Shown here: positions 16,981 through 26,058 of the stretch, piece by piece
How the letters are laid out: every line of letters begins with the position of its first letter
Numbering within the stretch: the first letter of the stretch is position 1
Assembly (NCBI RefSeq): GCF_014192105.1
Contig: NZ_JACHXK010000012.1
Location: 1 to 64,000 of the forward strand
Length of the DNA stretch: 64,000 nucleotides
Direction: 5' to 3'
Origin: Paenibacillus phyllosphaerae
Lineage (GTDB): Bacteria > Bacillota > Bacilli > Paenibacillales > Paenibacillaceae
Notes under the pieces: generated by a model
What the model saw: the letters and a program-made list of their open reading frames with translations, nothing else
The model's database searches: none
What the model was told of the DNA's origin: nothing
Position numbers and translations under genes: made by a program

Positions 16981-18348
16981 CTATTGATTGTCAATCGCAG
17001 TTTGGAGCGCTTGGACGAGTTCTTCTCCGCTCATGCTGGTGCTGAAGAACTTGCCGAATACATTTTGCGTATCATCTTTGAATTTCGGCGTTCCGTAGTC
17101 GGTGACGAAAGCTCCCGGCGAAGACGTAGCATTCAGCAGAATGTCCGTAAGTTTCTTCTGCGTTTCGCTTTCGTTACCGGTCAATTCATACTTCTGGGCC
17201 GGAACGGCTGCGCCTGTGTCCCATGCCGATTTTGCCCACTGATTGGCTTGGAACAGATAATCGAGGAACTTCTTCGCTTCTTCCGGGTGCTCGGAGCTGT
17301 TGACCAGCGCGTAGCCGCCGCCATTCCAGGCAAGCAGATCCGTTACTTTGGCTTTGCCGTCTTCGGCAATCGGGAATTCGACGACGCCTAGATTGCTGCG
17401 GAATTCGGCCGGCAGGCTTTCGTTGGTCGCCATACCAGCTTCCCACGAGCCCATGAACCACATAGCGGCCCGGCCTTGGGTGAACAGGTTTTGCGATGCG
17501 CCGTAGTCCGCGGTCATGAAGCCGTCCTGGAATAATCCGGTTTCGCGTAGCTGAGCCATGTACTGCCCTGCTTTCAGGAAGCTCTCGTCATCGCTGAGCT
17601 TGATCTTCTTGTCGACCGCGTCCAGGAAGAGATTGAAGTCCCCGCTATAACGCTGGGCAATGAATTGATAGAGGCCGCCGAAGCTCCAGAGGTCCTTGCC
17701 GTTAATGGACATCGGGATAATGTTCTTGTCTTGGAACGCTTTCGCGGCATCGAGCAGCTCGGCGAACGTCGTCGGCACTTTGACGCCATTGTCTTCGAAC
17801 AGCTTCTTGTTATAGTAGATGACTTCATAGTCGCTATTACGCGGCAGTCCGTATAGTTTGTCATTGAACGTGAACGATTTGTAGACGCCCGGCAGGAAGT
17901 TGTACGTATCGCTCTCATAATCCGCAGGATTCAACTCTTTTACATATTCCGCCTGGACAAGGGTATTCAGCTCGGCTCCGCCGTGCACCATCGTCAGGTC
18001 GATCGGCTCGTTGGAGGCCATATACGCTTTGAGCTTATTCTTGAAAGGCTCCTCCGCCAGCGCTTCGACTTCGATTTTCACGTTCGGGTTTTCTTTCATA
18101 TAATTATCGATGACCATCTGTTCGGCAAGCCCTTGTCCGGACTTACGGTCGGGAAGGTTCGAGAACAGCCGCAGCGTGACGGCTTCGGCCGAGTTGCCTG
18201 ACGCGTTCGCGGATGCCGCATTCTCTGTATCGCCGCCGGCAGCATTCGAAGCGTTATCGGAGCTATTGCCGCCGCAAGCGGTTAACGCCATTACGGCTGC
18301 AAGGGTCAAAGGTACACCTACGCGGCGCGACCAATTCTTTTTAGACAT
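16981..18348 (-). CDS. CUT1 sugar-binding lipoprotein
   Basis: This 455-aa lipoprotein has an N-terminal MSKKNWSRR, a hydrophobic core and the lipobox ALTAC (Cys25), followed by an Asn/Ala/Ser-rich linker. The mature part is a family-1 extracellular binding protein (FNDKLYGLPRNSDYEVIYYN). Its partner permeases are divergent at 22044 and 22947, beyond the two-component pair. An exact 18-base motif (18426-18443) in its promoter also precedes those permeases, so all three should be expressed together. The ligand is probably a galactan or pectin-side-chain oligosaccharide, given the GH42 gene at the end of the permease operon. AGGGGGA precedes the ATG. Confidence 0.87.
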   Translation of the reverse strand: MSKKNWSRRVGVPLTLAAVMALTACGGNSSDNASNAAGGDTENAASANASGNSAEAVTLRLFSNLPDRKSGQGLAEQMVIDNYMKENPNVKIEVEALAEEPFKNKLKAYMASNEPIDLTMVHGGAELNTLVQAEYVKELNPADYESDTYNFLPGVYKSFTFNDKLYGLPRNSDYEVIYYNKKLFEDNGVKVPTTFAELLDAAKAFQDKNIIPMSINGKDLWSFGGLYQFIAQRYSGDFNLFLDAVDKKIKLSDDESFLKAGQYMAQLRETGLFQDGFMTADYGASQNLFTQGRAAMWFMGSWEAGMATNESLPAEFRSNLGVVEFPIAEDGKAKVTDLLAWNGGGYALVNSSEHPEEAKKFLDYLFQANQWAKSAWDTGAAVPAQKYELTGNESETQKKLTDILLNATSSPGAFVTDYGTPKFKDDTQNVFGKFFSTSMSGEELVQALQTAIDNQ

Positions 18349-18425
18349 TCCAAGTCCCCCTAAATTCGTGTTATGAACTATCGATGAAGTTCTTATGTGT
18401 AGGATAACAAAGCGCCTATAGGGTC

Positions 18426-18443
18426 GTAAGTAGAGAAAAGATG
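18426..18443 (-). promoter_or_regulatory. 18-base shared promoter motif, copy 1
   Basis: On the minus strand CATCTTTTCTCTACTTAC lies 19 bases upstream of a TATCCT -10-like hexamer in front of the binding-protein gene. An identical 18-mer precedes the permease operon at 21968. It is the best candidate binding site of the YesN-like response regulator encoded at 18467. Confidence 0.7.
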
Positions 18444-18466
18444 ACGTAGGTGTGGAAATATCGAAA

Positions 18467-20068
18467 TTAACGCATCGTTGTATTTCGGAATTGCTTGGGC
18501 GTCATTCCCGTATAGCGTTTGAACACCTGGAAGAAATATTTCTCGTCGCTGTATCCGACCTCGAAGGCGATGTCCATAATTCGCCGGCTCGGATCTTTCA
18601 GAAACTCGCAAGCATGCTCGATGCGAACCTGGTGCAGGAAGTCGAGGAAGCTCATCTTCAGATGCTGCTTGAAGAGCGAGCTGACGTAGCCCGGCGTAAT
18701 GAACACTTCATTCGCGATAATCTCGCGATTAATATCTTGGTTATAGTTGGCGCGGATATAGTTCAGCACGTTATCGAGAAGCTTGTTGCCTTGTTTCCGG
18801 TCATTGAGCTGCTCGCCGATGCGCAAGGCCGTCTGCAGCAATTCGTTATGAATATGCTCCACGTTGGACTTCGCCAGCTTATGCGTCATTTCCTCGAGCT
18901 GGTGGCCGAAGAAGTCGTTGACGTTCAGATCTTTGTCGATGCATAGGCGGTAGAGGGCAAAATATAACGAGAAGCTAAACTTCATGACAAGGTCCTTCGA
19001 ATGCTTCTCGCCCAGCAGCGTCTGGCGGAACAGCTCGATGTTGCTCCGGATCGTCGCCGCTTCGCCGGTGAGGACGGCGTGCAGAATCATTTTCTCCAGC
19101 TCGATCGGGTAGGTGGACTCGGCAGGCTCGACGTCGAGCAGTTCTTCATAGTTGATGATTTTGCCCGGCCCCATGAAGAATTGCGTGTCCAATGCGCTGG
19201 TCGCCGTCAGAAAAGTGGTGCGCAGCTGATCGATCTTCTTGTCGACCCGGCCGATCGCGATCGAGACGCTGAGCTTCAAATAATGTTTGGCGTTATCTCG
19301 CAACTGTTCCATGTGCGGCAGGATGTGAGCGACTTCTTGCTCCCGGTCACAGTTGAGAATAACGACGATATCGTCCTGATCCTCGAAAGCCGCGCAGGTG
19401 CCCGCGACGGAGAGGGTCTCTTCGGCGATGTTCTTGAGCCCGTACTTCAGCAGCTCGTTCTCGAATGTGCTGTATTCGCTTTGCTTCGCTGCGTCTTGAT
19501 CGATCTGGATCCGTCCGATGCCGAAGTAGGGCTCAGGGAACGATAGACCGCTTAATTCCAACGTGCCGAGCAGCTTGCCGTAGGGGACATCCTCGGCGAC
19601 GACGAGCCGGCTTAGCGCATTATCCTTGAGCAAAGGCAGACTCTCCCGGAAACCCGCCGTAAGACGCTCCATCACCATGCGCTGCTTGTTCGCCGCGTAA
19701 ATTTCCTCGGTCAGCTTGAGCACCGTCCCGAGAATCTCCTGCCGGCGGCTCGGCTTCAATAAGTAATCGCTGGCCCCCAGCGTGAGCGCCTTCTTCGCGT
19801 AATTGAAATCATCGTAACCGCTCATAATAATCGATTTGATATGCGGGTAATGCTCCCGCAAATATTCGATGAGACGCAAGCCGTCCATTTCCGGCATCCG
19901 AATGTCGGTCAGCACGATATCGACCTGATGCTCTTTCAACAACTCCAACGCTTCTACGCCATCGCGGGCCTCCGCCACGATCCGGATTCCATGTTCCTGC
20001 CAATCGATTAAGGTCCGGACCCCGTAGCGGGCTCTCTCCTCATCATCAACGATCATTAAGTGGATCAT
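18467..20068 (-). CDS. YesN-type response regulator with AraC output domain
   Basis: This 533-aa response regulator has an N-terminal receiver domain (1-120) with the acidic pair D8-D9 and phosphoacceptor D55 in IVLTDIRMPEMDG. A long middle region (about 130-420) follows. The C-terminus is an AraC DNA-binding domain with two HTH motifs, ending QVFKRYTGMTPKQFRNTTMR. The gene overlaps the end of the kinase gene by 23 bases and has AGGAGG inside the kinase 3' end. Such pairs sense an extracytoplasmic sugar signal and activate an adjacent CUT1 importer. Here the targets are probably the divergent permeases and the binding protein that follows on the same strand. Confidence 0.92.
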   Translation of the reverse strand: MIHLMIVDDEERARYGVRTLIDWQEHGIRIVAEARDGVEALELLKEHQVDIVLTDIRMPEMDGLRLIEYLREHYPHIKSIIMSGYDDFNYAKKALTLGASDYLLKPSRRQEILGTVLKLTEEIYAANKQRMVMERLTAGFRESLPLLKDNALSRLVVAEDVPYGKLLGTLELSGLSFPEPYFGIGRIQIDQDAAKQSEYSTFENELLKYGLKNIAEETLSVAGTCAAFEDQDDIVVILNCDREQEVAHILPHMEQLRDNAKHYLKLSVSIAIGRVDKKIDQLRTTFLTATSALDTQFFMGPGKIINYEELLDVEPAESTYPIELEKMILHAVLTGEAATIRSNIELFRQTLLGEKHSKDLVMKFSFSLYFALYRLCIDKDLNVNDFFGHQLEEMTHKLAKSNVEHIHNELLQTALRIGEQLNDRKQGNKLLDNVLNYIRANYNQDINREIIANEVFITPGYVSSLFKQHLKMSFLDFLHQVRIEHACEFLKDPSRRIMDIAFEVGYSDEKYFFQVFKRYTGMTPKQFRNTTMR

Positions 20069-21863
20069 ATGCTGCCTCCTGGTTTTCCGTCATGATGGGA
20101 ATTTTCAGTTCGACTTTGGTGCCTTGACCGGGTTGGCTCGTGTAGGTCAGGTTGTACTGATCGTTATAGTAGTGACGAAGCCGCTGAATAATGTTCTGAA
20201 TGGCGTATCCGCCTGTTTCGTGCGACGTGTACACATCGGTCTCTTGCTTCAGCTTCGTAATCTCCTGAAGGGTCTCGTCGCTCATCCCGATGCCATTGTC
20301 CGTAACGGTGAAGTGAACGTAACCGTCCGCGAGCCAGCCGTCGATATGCACATATCCGCCTTCCCGTTTGCGCTCGATGCCGTGAATGAGGGCATTCTCG
20401 ATGAAGGGCTGCAAGCAAAGCTTCAGGAGAACGTAATGATCGAGCTCTTCCGGAATGTCGATGCGGTAGGTGAGCTTGTCGTTGAAACGCATTTGCTGCA
20501 ACTGCAAGTACAGCTGGATGAACTCCTTCTCTTTGCCGATGCTGGTAAAGCTCTTCCCTTGGTTCAAGCTAAGCCGGAATAATCGGGACAACGTAATGAC
20601 CATCTCGCTGATATGCTCTTGGCCTGCGCGCTCGGCTTCCCAGAAGATCATATCGAGCATGTTATAGAGGAAATGCGGATTAATCTGGGACTGCAACGCT
20701 TTGAGTTCGGCTTGCCGTTCCTTTAATTGAAGCACGTACGCTTCATCCACCAGCGTCTTGATGCTCGCGACCATCCGATTGTAGCCCTGGCCGAGCAGTC
20801 CGATCTCATCCTGATACTTCACCTCGACCCGTTCTTCGAAGTGGCCGTTCTGGAAGCGCCGCATCGAGATGAGCAGCTTCTTCACGGGCGCGGACAGAAT
20901 GTGGCTGAGCGTCATGCTCAGCGGCAAGCTGAGGAGGATGCACGCCAGGATCACGAGGATGACGAACAATTTGATCGAATCCAATTGCTTCGTTAACAGG
21001 CCGATCGGCACGGCATACAGGATGATCCAGCCGCTATCCGTCTTGCTGTACGTCAGCAGCAGTTCTTCTCCCTTGGAGGTCGTAATGACGGAGTCGCTCT
21101 GCCGTCCGTTCTTCGTCATGGCCAGCAAGTCGGCGCTATAGAAGTCCATGCCGGCGGATATGAGCGGCGTTCCGCTCTGGTCGAGCACCATGATGCCGTG
21201 ATCTTCGTCGTACAGGTTCCGCAAGTACTGGTTGCGGATCGTCTGATGGTTGACCCCGACGAAGATAAACCCCAGCTTCTCCCCGTTCAGCGTACTGCGG
21301 ATGATCCGGCTCATGCCGATCTTTTCTTTGGTGTTGTATTCAATGAACAGATTGTTCTCGTCCGATAGCGGATACCAGTAGGCTGCTCCGTTGCGCCGCG
21401 AAGTTTCTTCATAGATGGCGCTGCCGCGGATACGATCGAACGTCCCGGCTCCGCTGCTCCCGTCTTTGGCCACTTGATAGAGAGGGTCGTTCGCCGTCCC
21501 GTACAGGGCGATATAATCCGTGCTGCCGGTAATGAGCATTTGGTCCATGATCGATGCGGTCGGACCGGAATACAGGGCGGATTCCAGATCGGATTCCGAC
21601 AAACGCTGCTGCAGACTCTTCTGTACGACGGAGGAGAGAATGAAGACGGTCACCCAATCCGAGATCGATTTCTGCATGCTGGACAAGTTGCTGTTCACGA
21701 CCTGCGTGACGGACAAGCTGGACGTGCTGACATTGTCGATAATCTGCGATTTGCTCGTTGTATACGAATAATAGCCTAACGTAACAGAGACCAGTGACGT
21801 CATGAGCAGGATGATAATGATGAATTTCTTCTTGATGCTGAGATTGAAAAAGTAGCTGCTCAT
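20046..21863 (-). CDS. YesM-type sensor histidine kinase
   Basis: This 605-aa kinase has membrane segments at about 12-32 and 297-318. They enclose a sensor domain of about 265 residues outside the cell. A HAMP domain (about 319-371), a His_kinase motif with H397 in INPHFLYNMLD and an HATPase domain with DNGIGMS near the C-terminus follow. This is the classic YesM/LytS-class architecture. It should phosphorylate the overlapping YesN-like regulator. The signal is unknown; by position, a galactan-derived oligosaccharide, perhaps through the binding protein, is likely. AAGGGA precedes the ATG. Confidence 0.92.
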   Translation of the reverse strand: MSSYFFNLSIKKKFIIIILLMTSLVSVTLGYYSYTTSKSQIIDNVSTSSLSVTQVVNSNLSSMQKSISDWVTVFILSSVVQKSLQQRLSESDLESALYSGPTASIMDQMLITGSTDYIALYGTANDPLYQVAKDGSSGAGTFDRIRGSAIYEETSRRNGAAYWYPLSDENNLFIEYNTKEKIGMSRIIRSTLNGEKLGFIFVGVNHQTIRNQYLRNLYDEDHGIMVLDQSGTPLISAGMDFYSADLLAMTKNGRQSDSVITTSKGEELLLTYSKTDSGWIILYAVPIGLLTKQLDSIKLFVILVILACILLSLPLSMTLSHILSAPVKKLLISMRRFQNGHFEERVEVKYQDEIGLLGQGYNRMVASIKTLVDEAYVLQLKERQAELKALQSQINPHFLYNMLDMIFWEAERAGQEHISEMVITLSRLFRLSLNQGKSFTSIGKEKEFIQLYLQLQQMRFNDKLTYRIDIPEELDHYVLLKLCLQPFIENALIHGIERKREGGYVHIDGWLADGYVHFTVTDNGIGMSDETLQEITKLKQETDVYTSHETGGYAIQNIIQRLRHYYNDQYNLTYTSQPGQGTKVELKIPIMTENQEAAYDPLNDR

Positions 21864-21967
21864 CGTTAGCCATTTTTCCCTTCATAAATAGATGTAATCC
21901 AGTTTAGCTCGCGGTCCGCGATTGTACAAGAAGCGGGACGGAGATGTAGCTATTTCTCAACCTTTTG

Positions 21968-21985
21968 CATCTTTTCTCTACTTAC
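21968..21985 (+). promoter_or_regulatory. 18-base shared promoter motif, copy 2
   Basis: CATCTTTTCTCTACTTAC is identical to the copy in front of the binding-protein gene (18426-18443, minus strand). Here it lies 18 bases before TATCAT, a -10-like hexamer. It therefore occupies the -35 region, where AraC-type activators commonly bind. Confidence 0.7.
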
Positions 21986-22043
21986 TCCTTCCGGTCGCCT
22001 TGCTATCATAATGCAAAGAGATGATCTTGGAGGGAGATGCACC

Positions 22044-22934
22044 ATGCATAAAGTACTTAACGACAGGCTCGCCATATTTCTATTCGTCTTTCCCGGGCTT
22101 GCGTTTTTCGTCTTAACATTCGTCGCGCCGATCATACTAAGCGGCTACTATTCCTTCACGGAGACGCTGGCTCCAGGGACGCCGGTGAAAATGGTAGGCT
22201 TCAGCAATTTTACCGAAATCCTATTCCATGACGAGCGCTTCTGGCTCTCCTTGCGGAATGCCTTGCTGCTCGGACTGGGCTTTGTGGTGATACAGCATCC
22301 CATCTGTATCTTGTTCGCGATCATGCTGGACCGTATTGGCGGCAAAGCCGAGAAGTGGTTCCGGACGATCTTCTTCATTCCGTGCGTGATTTCCGTCGTC
22401 GTCATCTCGAGAATGTGGCTATCCGTACTCGATCCTACATTCGGGATCGCGAATAAAGTATTGGCCTCGATCGGACTGTCCGATCTGCAGCATGCGTGGC
22501 TCGGCGATGCCAGCACGGCGCTCGGTTCGCTGCTCAGCATTCTGATCTGGTCAGGTTTCGGATGGGGACTTCTGTTCTACTACGCGGGGGTCAAAGGCAT
22601 CCCGGCCGATATGTATGAAGCGGCTCGACTGGACGGCGCTTCCGGCTTTAAGCTGCACTGGAGAATTACGGTACCGCTGCTGTCCCCGGTTATTACGGTC
22701 CAAATCACGCTTGCGGTCATTACGGCACTGAAGCAGATGGAAACCGTCTTCCTCACCACGAACGGAGGGCCAGGCGATTCCACGCAATTCCTGGCCGTAT
22801 ACCTGTACAATCAGGCGTTCTCGGCCAGCAACTACGGTTATGCGAACGCGATCTCGATCCTGTTCATTCTCGTCTGCTTAATCATCACGTTCGTCTTGAA
22901 CAAATTGACCAAGAACAAAAATTTGGACTTCTAA
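22044..22934 (+). CDS. CUT1 ABC permease (first subunit)
   Basis: This 296-aa permease has six membrane segments and the EAA loop MYEAARLDGASGFKLHWRIT followed by VPLL. It is the UgpA/MalF-type subunit without the N-terminal extension. ATG 22044 is chosen because GGAGGGAG lies just before it; the upstream in-frame ATG at 22011 would begin before the ribosome site. It opens the plus-strand operon that continues with the partner permease and the GH42 enzyme. The operon is preceded by the 18-base motif shared with the binding-protein gene. It needs an ATPase supplied from elsewhere. Confidence 0.88.
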   Translation: MHKVLNDRLAIFLFVFPGLAFFVLTFVAPIILSGYYSFTETLAPGTPVKMVGFSNFTEILFHDERFWLSLRNALLLGLGFVVIQHPICILFAIMLDRIGGKAEKWFRTIFFIPCVISVVVISRMWLSVLDPTFGIANKVLASIGLSDLQHAWLGDASTALGSLLSILIWSGFGWGLLFYYAGVKGIPADMYEAARLDGASGFKLHWRITVPLLSPVITVQITLAVITALKQMETVFLTTNGGPGDSTQFLAVYLYNQAFSASNYGYANAISILFILVCLIITFVLNKLTKNKNLDF

Positions 22935-22946
22935 GGAGGGTGAAAG

Positions 22947-23771
22947 ATGACAAAATCAAAACGTACCGCACTCTGGATCTTTTTCCTTCTGGTTGCATGC
23001 GTCCAGCTCTTCCCGCTCGTATGGCTGACGGACTTTTCCTTGGTCGAATCCAGCGAATTCTTCTCGGAGAAGGTACTCGTCTGGCCGGATTCGATCAAAT
23101 GGGATAACTATATTAATGCCTGGGTAGACGGCAACTTCCTGCACTACCTGTGGAACAGCGTGTTCGTCTCGTTCGTGACCATCGTGCTTACGGTCATCGT
23201 CTCGATCTCCATGGCATATGCCTTCACGCGAATGAACTGGAAGTGGCGTCCATTCTTCTATGCCGTCATTCTTCTCGGCATTATGATTCCGATCCATGCG
23301 ACGCTGCTGCCGAACTTCTCCATCTTCAAGTCGCTCGGCTTAACGAATTCCTACTGGGGCCTGATTCTTCCTTATACCTCGGTATCGGTACCGTTCAGCA
23401 CGTTTATCTTGACGGGCTTCATGCGCAGCATTCCGGTTGAGATCGAAGAGTCCGGGGTTATGGACGGAGCGAGCATTTACCGGATCGTATTCCAATTGAT
23501 CCTTCCGCTGACGATGCCGGCCGTTGTCACGGTTGCCGTTACGACGTTCCTGAATTGCTGGAACGAATTCATTATGGCGTACACTTTCATCAGCGACGAA
23601 AGATTCAAAACCTTGCCGTTCTCCGTCATGAACTTCGCGGGTCAATATTCGTCCGATTACGGCTCGCAGTTCGCGGTCATGGTATTGACCTCCATTCCGG
23701 CGATTATCATCTACGCCATGTTCAATGAGAAGATTACGAAAGGCGTTATGGCAGGAGCCGTGAAAGGATAA
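22947..23771 (+). CDS. CUT1 ABC permease (second subunit)
   Basis: This 274-aa permease has six membrane segments and the EAA-type motif IEESGVMDGASIYRIVFQLI followed by LPLT. It forms the channel with the preceding subunit for the binding protein at 16981. AAGGAGGGTGAAAG stands before the ATG, and only 12 bases separate the two permease genes. After its stop comes a 101-base spacer that holds a stable hairpin, then the GH42 gene. Confidence 0.88.
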   Translation: MTKSKRTALWIFFLLVACVQLFPLVWLTDFSLVESSEFFSEKVLVWPDSIKWDNYINAWVDGNFLHYLWNSVFVSFVTIVLTVIVSISMAYAFTRMNWKWRPFFYAVILLGIMIPIHATLLPNFSIFKSLGLTNSYWGLILPYTSVSVPFSTFILTGFMRSIPVEIEESGVMDGASIYRIVFQLILPLTMPAVVTVAVTTFLNCWNEFIMAYTFISDERFKTLPFSVMNFAGQYSSDYGSQFAVMVLTSIPAIIIYAMFNEKITKGVMAGAVKG

Positions 23772-23808
23772 GCGGAGCCTGGGGCCTGGCTAGAACGATA
23801 GATTGCCT

Positions 23809-23838
23809 TTGCCGCAAGTGAGGGTTCACCTGCGGCAA
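23809..23838 (+). other. hairpin between permease and GH42 genes
   Basis: TTGCCGCA (23809-23816) pairs with TGCGGCAA (23831-23838), and an inner GTGA/TCAC arm extends it past one mismatch. No T-run follows. It may be an RNA processing or stabilising element that adjusts the ratio of transporter to enzyme, rather than a full terminator. Confidence 0.5.
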
Positions 23839-23872
23839 CGAATTGGATTTTTACTCGAGGAGGAGAACGGAA

Positions 23873-25876
23873 TTGAACGAGTTGCTATATGGAGTAGCCT
23901 ATTACGATGAATATATGCCTACCGAACGCTTGGAGACGGATATCGCCATGATGAAGGCGGCAGGGATTAATCTGGTGCGCATCGCGGAATCGACATGGAG
24001 CACGCATGAGCCGCAGAACGGCGTATTCGATTTTACCAGCGTAGACCGGGTATTGGACGCGATGTACGAAGCGGGGATCAAAGTCATCGTCGGAACGCCG
24101 ACCTATGCGGTGCCGACGTGGATGGTGCGCGAGCATCCCGAGGTGCTGGCCGAGACGCCTAAGGGGCTGGGACGATACGGGGCAAGACAGATCATGGATA
24201 TTACGAGTCCCGTCTATCTGTTCTATGCGGAGAGAATCATTAGGAAGCTTATCGGGCGAGTCTGCGCTCATCCTGCCGTGATCGGTTATCAGATCGATAA
24301 CGAAACGAAGCACTATCATACGTCCGGTCCCAACGTGCAGCTCCGTTTCGTGAAGTATGTCCGCGAGAAGTTCGGTACGTTAGAGCGGCTGAACAAGGAA
24401 TTCGGTCTGGACTATTGGAGCAATCGCATCAATAGCTGGGAGGACTTCCCTTCGGTCGTCGGCACCATTAACGGAAGCCTCGGCGCCGAGTTCGCCCGTT
24501 TCCAACGCGGGCTGGTAACGGAGTTTCTAGCTTGGCAAGCCGCTATCGTGGGCGAGTATAAGCAGCCGGGCCAGTTCGTCACCCACAACTTCGATTTCGA
24601 ATGGAGAGGGTACTCATTCGGCGTCCAACCGGACGTGAATCATCTGGAAGCTTCCAAGTCGATCGATATTGCCGGCGTCGATATTTATCATCCGTCGCAG
24701 GCGGACCTGACAGGCAAAGAGATTGCCTTCGGAGGGGATTCCACCCGGTCGCTGAAAGGGGCGAATTACTTCGTGCTCGAGACGCAAGCCCAAGCGTTCC
24801 CGGATTGGACGCCGTACCCGGGCCAGTTGAGACTGCAAGCCTTCAGTCACGTGGCTTCCGGCGCCAACATGGTCGAATATTGGCATTGGCATTCGATTCA
24901 TAACTCGTTCGAGACGTATTGGAAAGGGTTGCTCAGCCACGATCTGGGTCCGAACCCTACCTATAATGAAGCAAAAACGGTCGGGGCGGATTTCAGAAGG
25001 CTGTCTCCGCAACTGGCGAATCTGCGCAAGACGAATCGAGCGGCCGTGCTCGTCAGCAATGAAGCCTACACGGCTATGGAATGGTTCCCGCTGCCTGGAC
25101 GCAAATTCAATTATAATGACGTTGTTCGGCTCATGTACGACGCCTTGTATGAGTTAAATATCGAATGCGATGTCATTAACGCCTCCGAAGCCGCGCTCGA
25201 CAAGTATGACTTGCTCGTCGTGCCGGCGCTATACGCAGCTCCGGACGAGCTTCTCGCGAGACTTAACGAGTATGTCCATAACGGCGGTCATGTCGTCTAC
25301 ACGTTCAAGAGCGGCTTCACCAACGATAACGTTCAGGTGAGAAGCGTAACTCAACCGGGCATGCTAAGCGAAGCGTGCGGAATTCAATATAGTCAATTCG
25401 TCGAGCCCAACAATGTTACGTTGAAAGGCGACCCCTTCGAAGTCGGGGCGGAGCATAACCAAGTCCATACCTGGATGGAACTGATCGAACCGACGACGGC
25501 GGAAGTATTGGCTTGGTACGACCATCCGCATTGGGGAAGTTATGCCGCTGTAACCGAGAACCGCTACGGACAAGGGAAAGCGACTTATATCGGATGTTTC
25601 CCGAGCGCTGCGGTTGCGAGCAAAGTGCTGGAGCGGGCAGCCAAGGCGGCAGGGCTGTGGGGAGCGGACCAAGAAAATCAATTCCCGCTAATCGTCAAAT
25701 CGGGCGTCAATGATAACGGCCGAACGGTGCGTTTCTATTTCAACTATTCCGATGCATCGCGATCGTTCGTCTACCCGCGTCAGGAAGGCCGCGAATTACT
25801 AGCCGGCGATTCGGTCGCGACAGGACAACGAATCGAATTAGCGCGTTGGGGATTCGTCATTATCGAAGAAGGTTAA
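23873..25876 (+). CDS. ganA: GH42 beta-galactosidase
   Basis: This 667-aa cytoplasmic enzyme has the three GH42 parts: a TIM barrel (1-380) with acid/base E144 in YQIDNETKH and nucleophile E303 in FVLETQAQ, a Rossmann-like trimerisation domain (about 390-600), and a small C-terminal beta domain. GH42 enzymes release galactose from beta-1,4-galacto-oligosaccharides and partner with GH53 galactanases, as with GanA and GanB of B. subtilis. TTG 23873 is preferred because CGAGGAGGAG is correctly placed before it and NELLYGVAYYDEY is the normal N-terminus. It is the last gene of the permease operon, and a terminator follows. Confidence 0.9.
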   Translation: MNELLYGVAYYDEYMPTERLETDIAMMKAAGINLVRIAESTWSTHEPQNGVFDFTSVDRVLDAMYEAGIKVIVGTPTYAVPTWMVREHPEVLAETPKGLGRYGARQIMDITSPVYLFYAERIIRKLIGRVCAHPAVIGYQIDNETKHYHTSGPNVQLRFVKYVREKFGTLERLNKEFGLDYWSNRINSWEDFPSVVGTINGSLGAEFARFQRGLVTEFLAWQAAIVGEYKQPGQFVTHNFDFEWRGYSFGVQPDVNHLEASKSIDIAGVDIYHPSQADLTGKEIAFGGDSTRSLKGANYFVLETQAQAFPDWTPYPGQLRLQAFSHVASGANMVEYWHWHSIHNSFETYWKGLLSHDLGPNPTYNEAKTVGADFRRLSPQLANLRKTNRAAVLVSNEAYTAMEWFPLPGRKFNYNDVVRLMYDALYELNIECDVINASEAALDKYDLLVVPALYAAPDELLARLNEYVHNGGHVVYTFKSGFTNDNVQVRSVTQPGMLSEACGIQYSQFVEPNNVTLKGDPFEVGAEHNQVHTWMELIEPTTAEVLAWYDHPHWGSYAAVTENRYGQGKATYIGCFPSAAVASKVLERAAKAAGLWGADQENQFPLIVKSGVNDNGRTVRFYFNYSDASRSFVYPRQEGRELLAGDSVATGQRIELARWGFVIIEEG

Positions 25877-25889
25877 CACGCAGCGTACA

Positions 25890-25925
25890 AGAGGGGCAGG
25901 AATCATCCTGCTCCTTCTTTTATTT
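25890..25925 (+). terminator. Terminator of the second galactan operon
   Basis: GGGGCAGGA and TCCTGCTCC form a 9-bp stem with a 4-base loop, extended by AAG/CTT pairs, and TTTTATTT follows. It closes the GH42 operon. Confidence 0.8.
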
Positions 25926-25975
25926 GTCTATAGAGGTTTATAAAAATTGTCCAACCATCATCTCCGGTTTGTCCA

Positions 25976-26004
25976 TTGCTGGAATGTATCTGCCGCGTTA
26001 TATT
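25976..26004 (+). promoter_or_regulatory. sigma-A promoter of the ABC exporter gene
   Basis: TTGCTG (25976-25981) and TATATT (25999-26004) are separated by 17 bases. The predicted start point near 26011 falls inside the Fur box that follows, an ideal place for repression. Confidence 0.65.
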
Positions 26005-26006
26005 GC

Positions 26007-26027
26007 TGATAATGGGAATCATTATCA
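26007..26027 (+). promoter_or_regulatory. Fur box
   Basis: GATAATGGGAATCATTATC (26008-26026) matches 17 of 19 positions of the classic Fur consensus GATAATGATAATCATTATC. The wider sequence keeps the 7-1-7 palindrome TGATAAT/ATTATCA. It overlaps the expected transcription start of the ABC exporter gene and lies 31 bases before its GTG. Iron repression through Fur is therefore expected. Confidence 0.85.
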
Positions 26028-26058
26028 GTTGAGATTGAACAAGAAAAGAGGTGTTGTC

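Noticed and set aside
25846..26058. N-terminal extension of the ABC exporter frame
   Set aside because: It overlaps the GH42 gene end, a terminator, the promoter and the Fur box. The conserved protein begins at GTG 26059.
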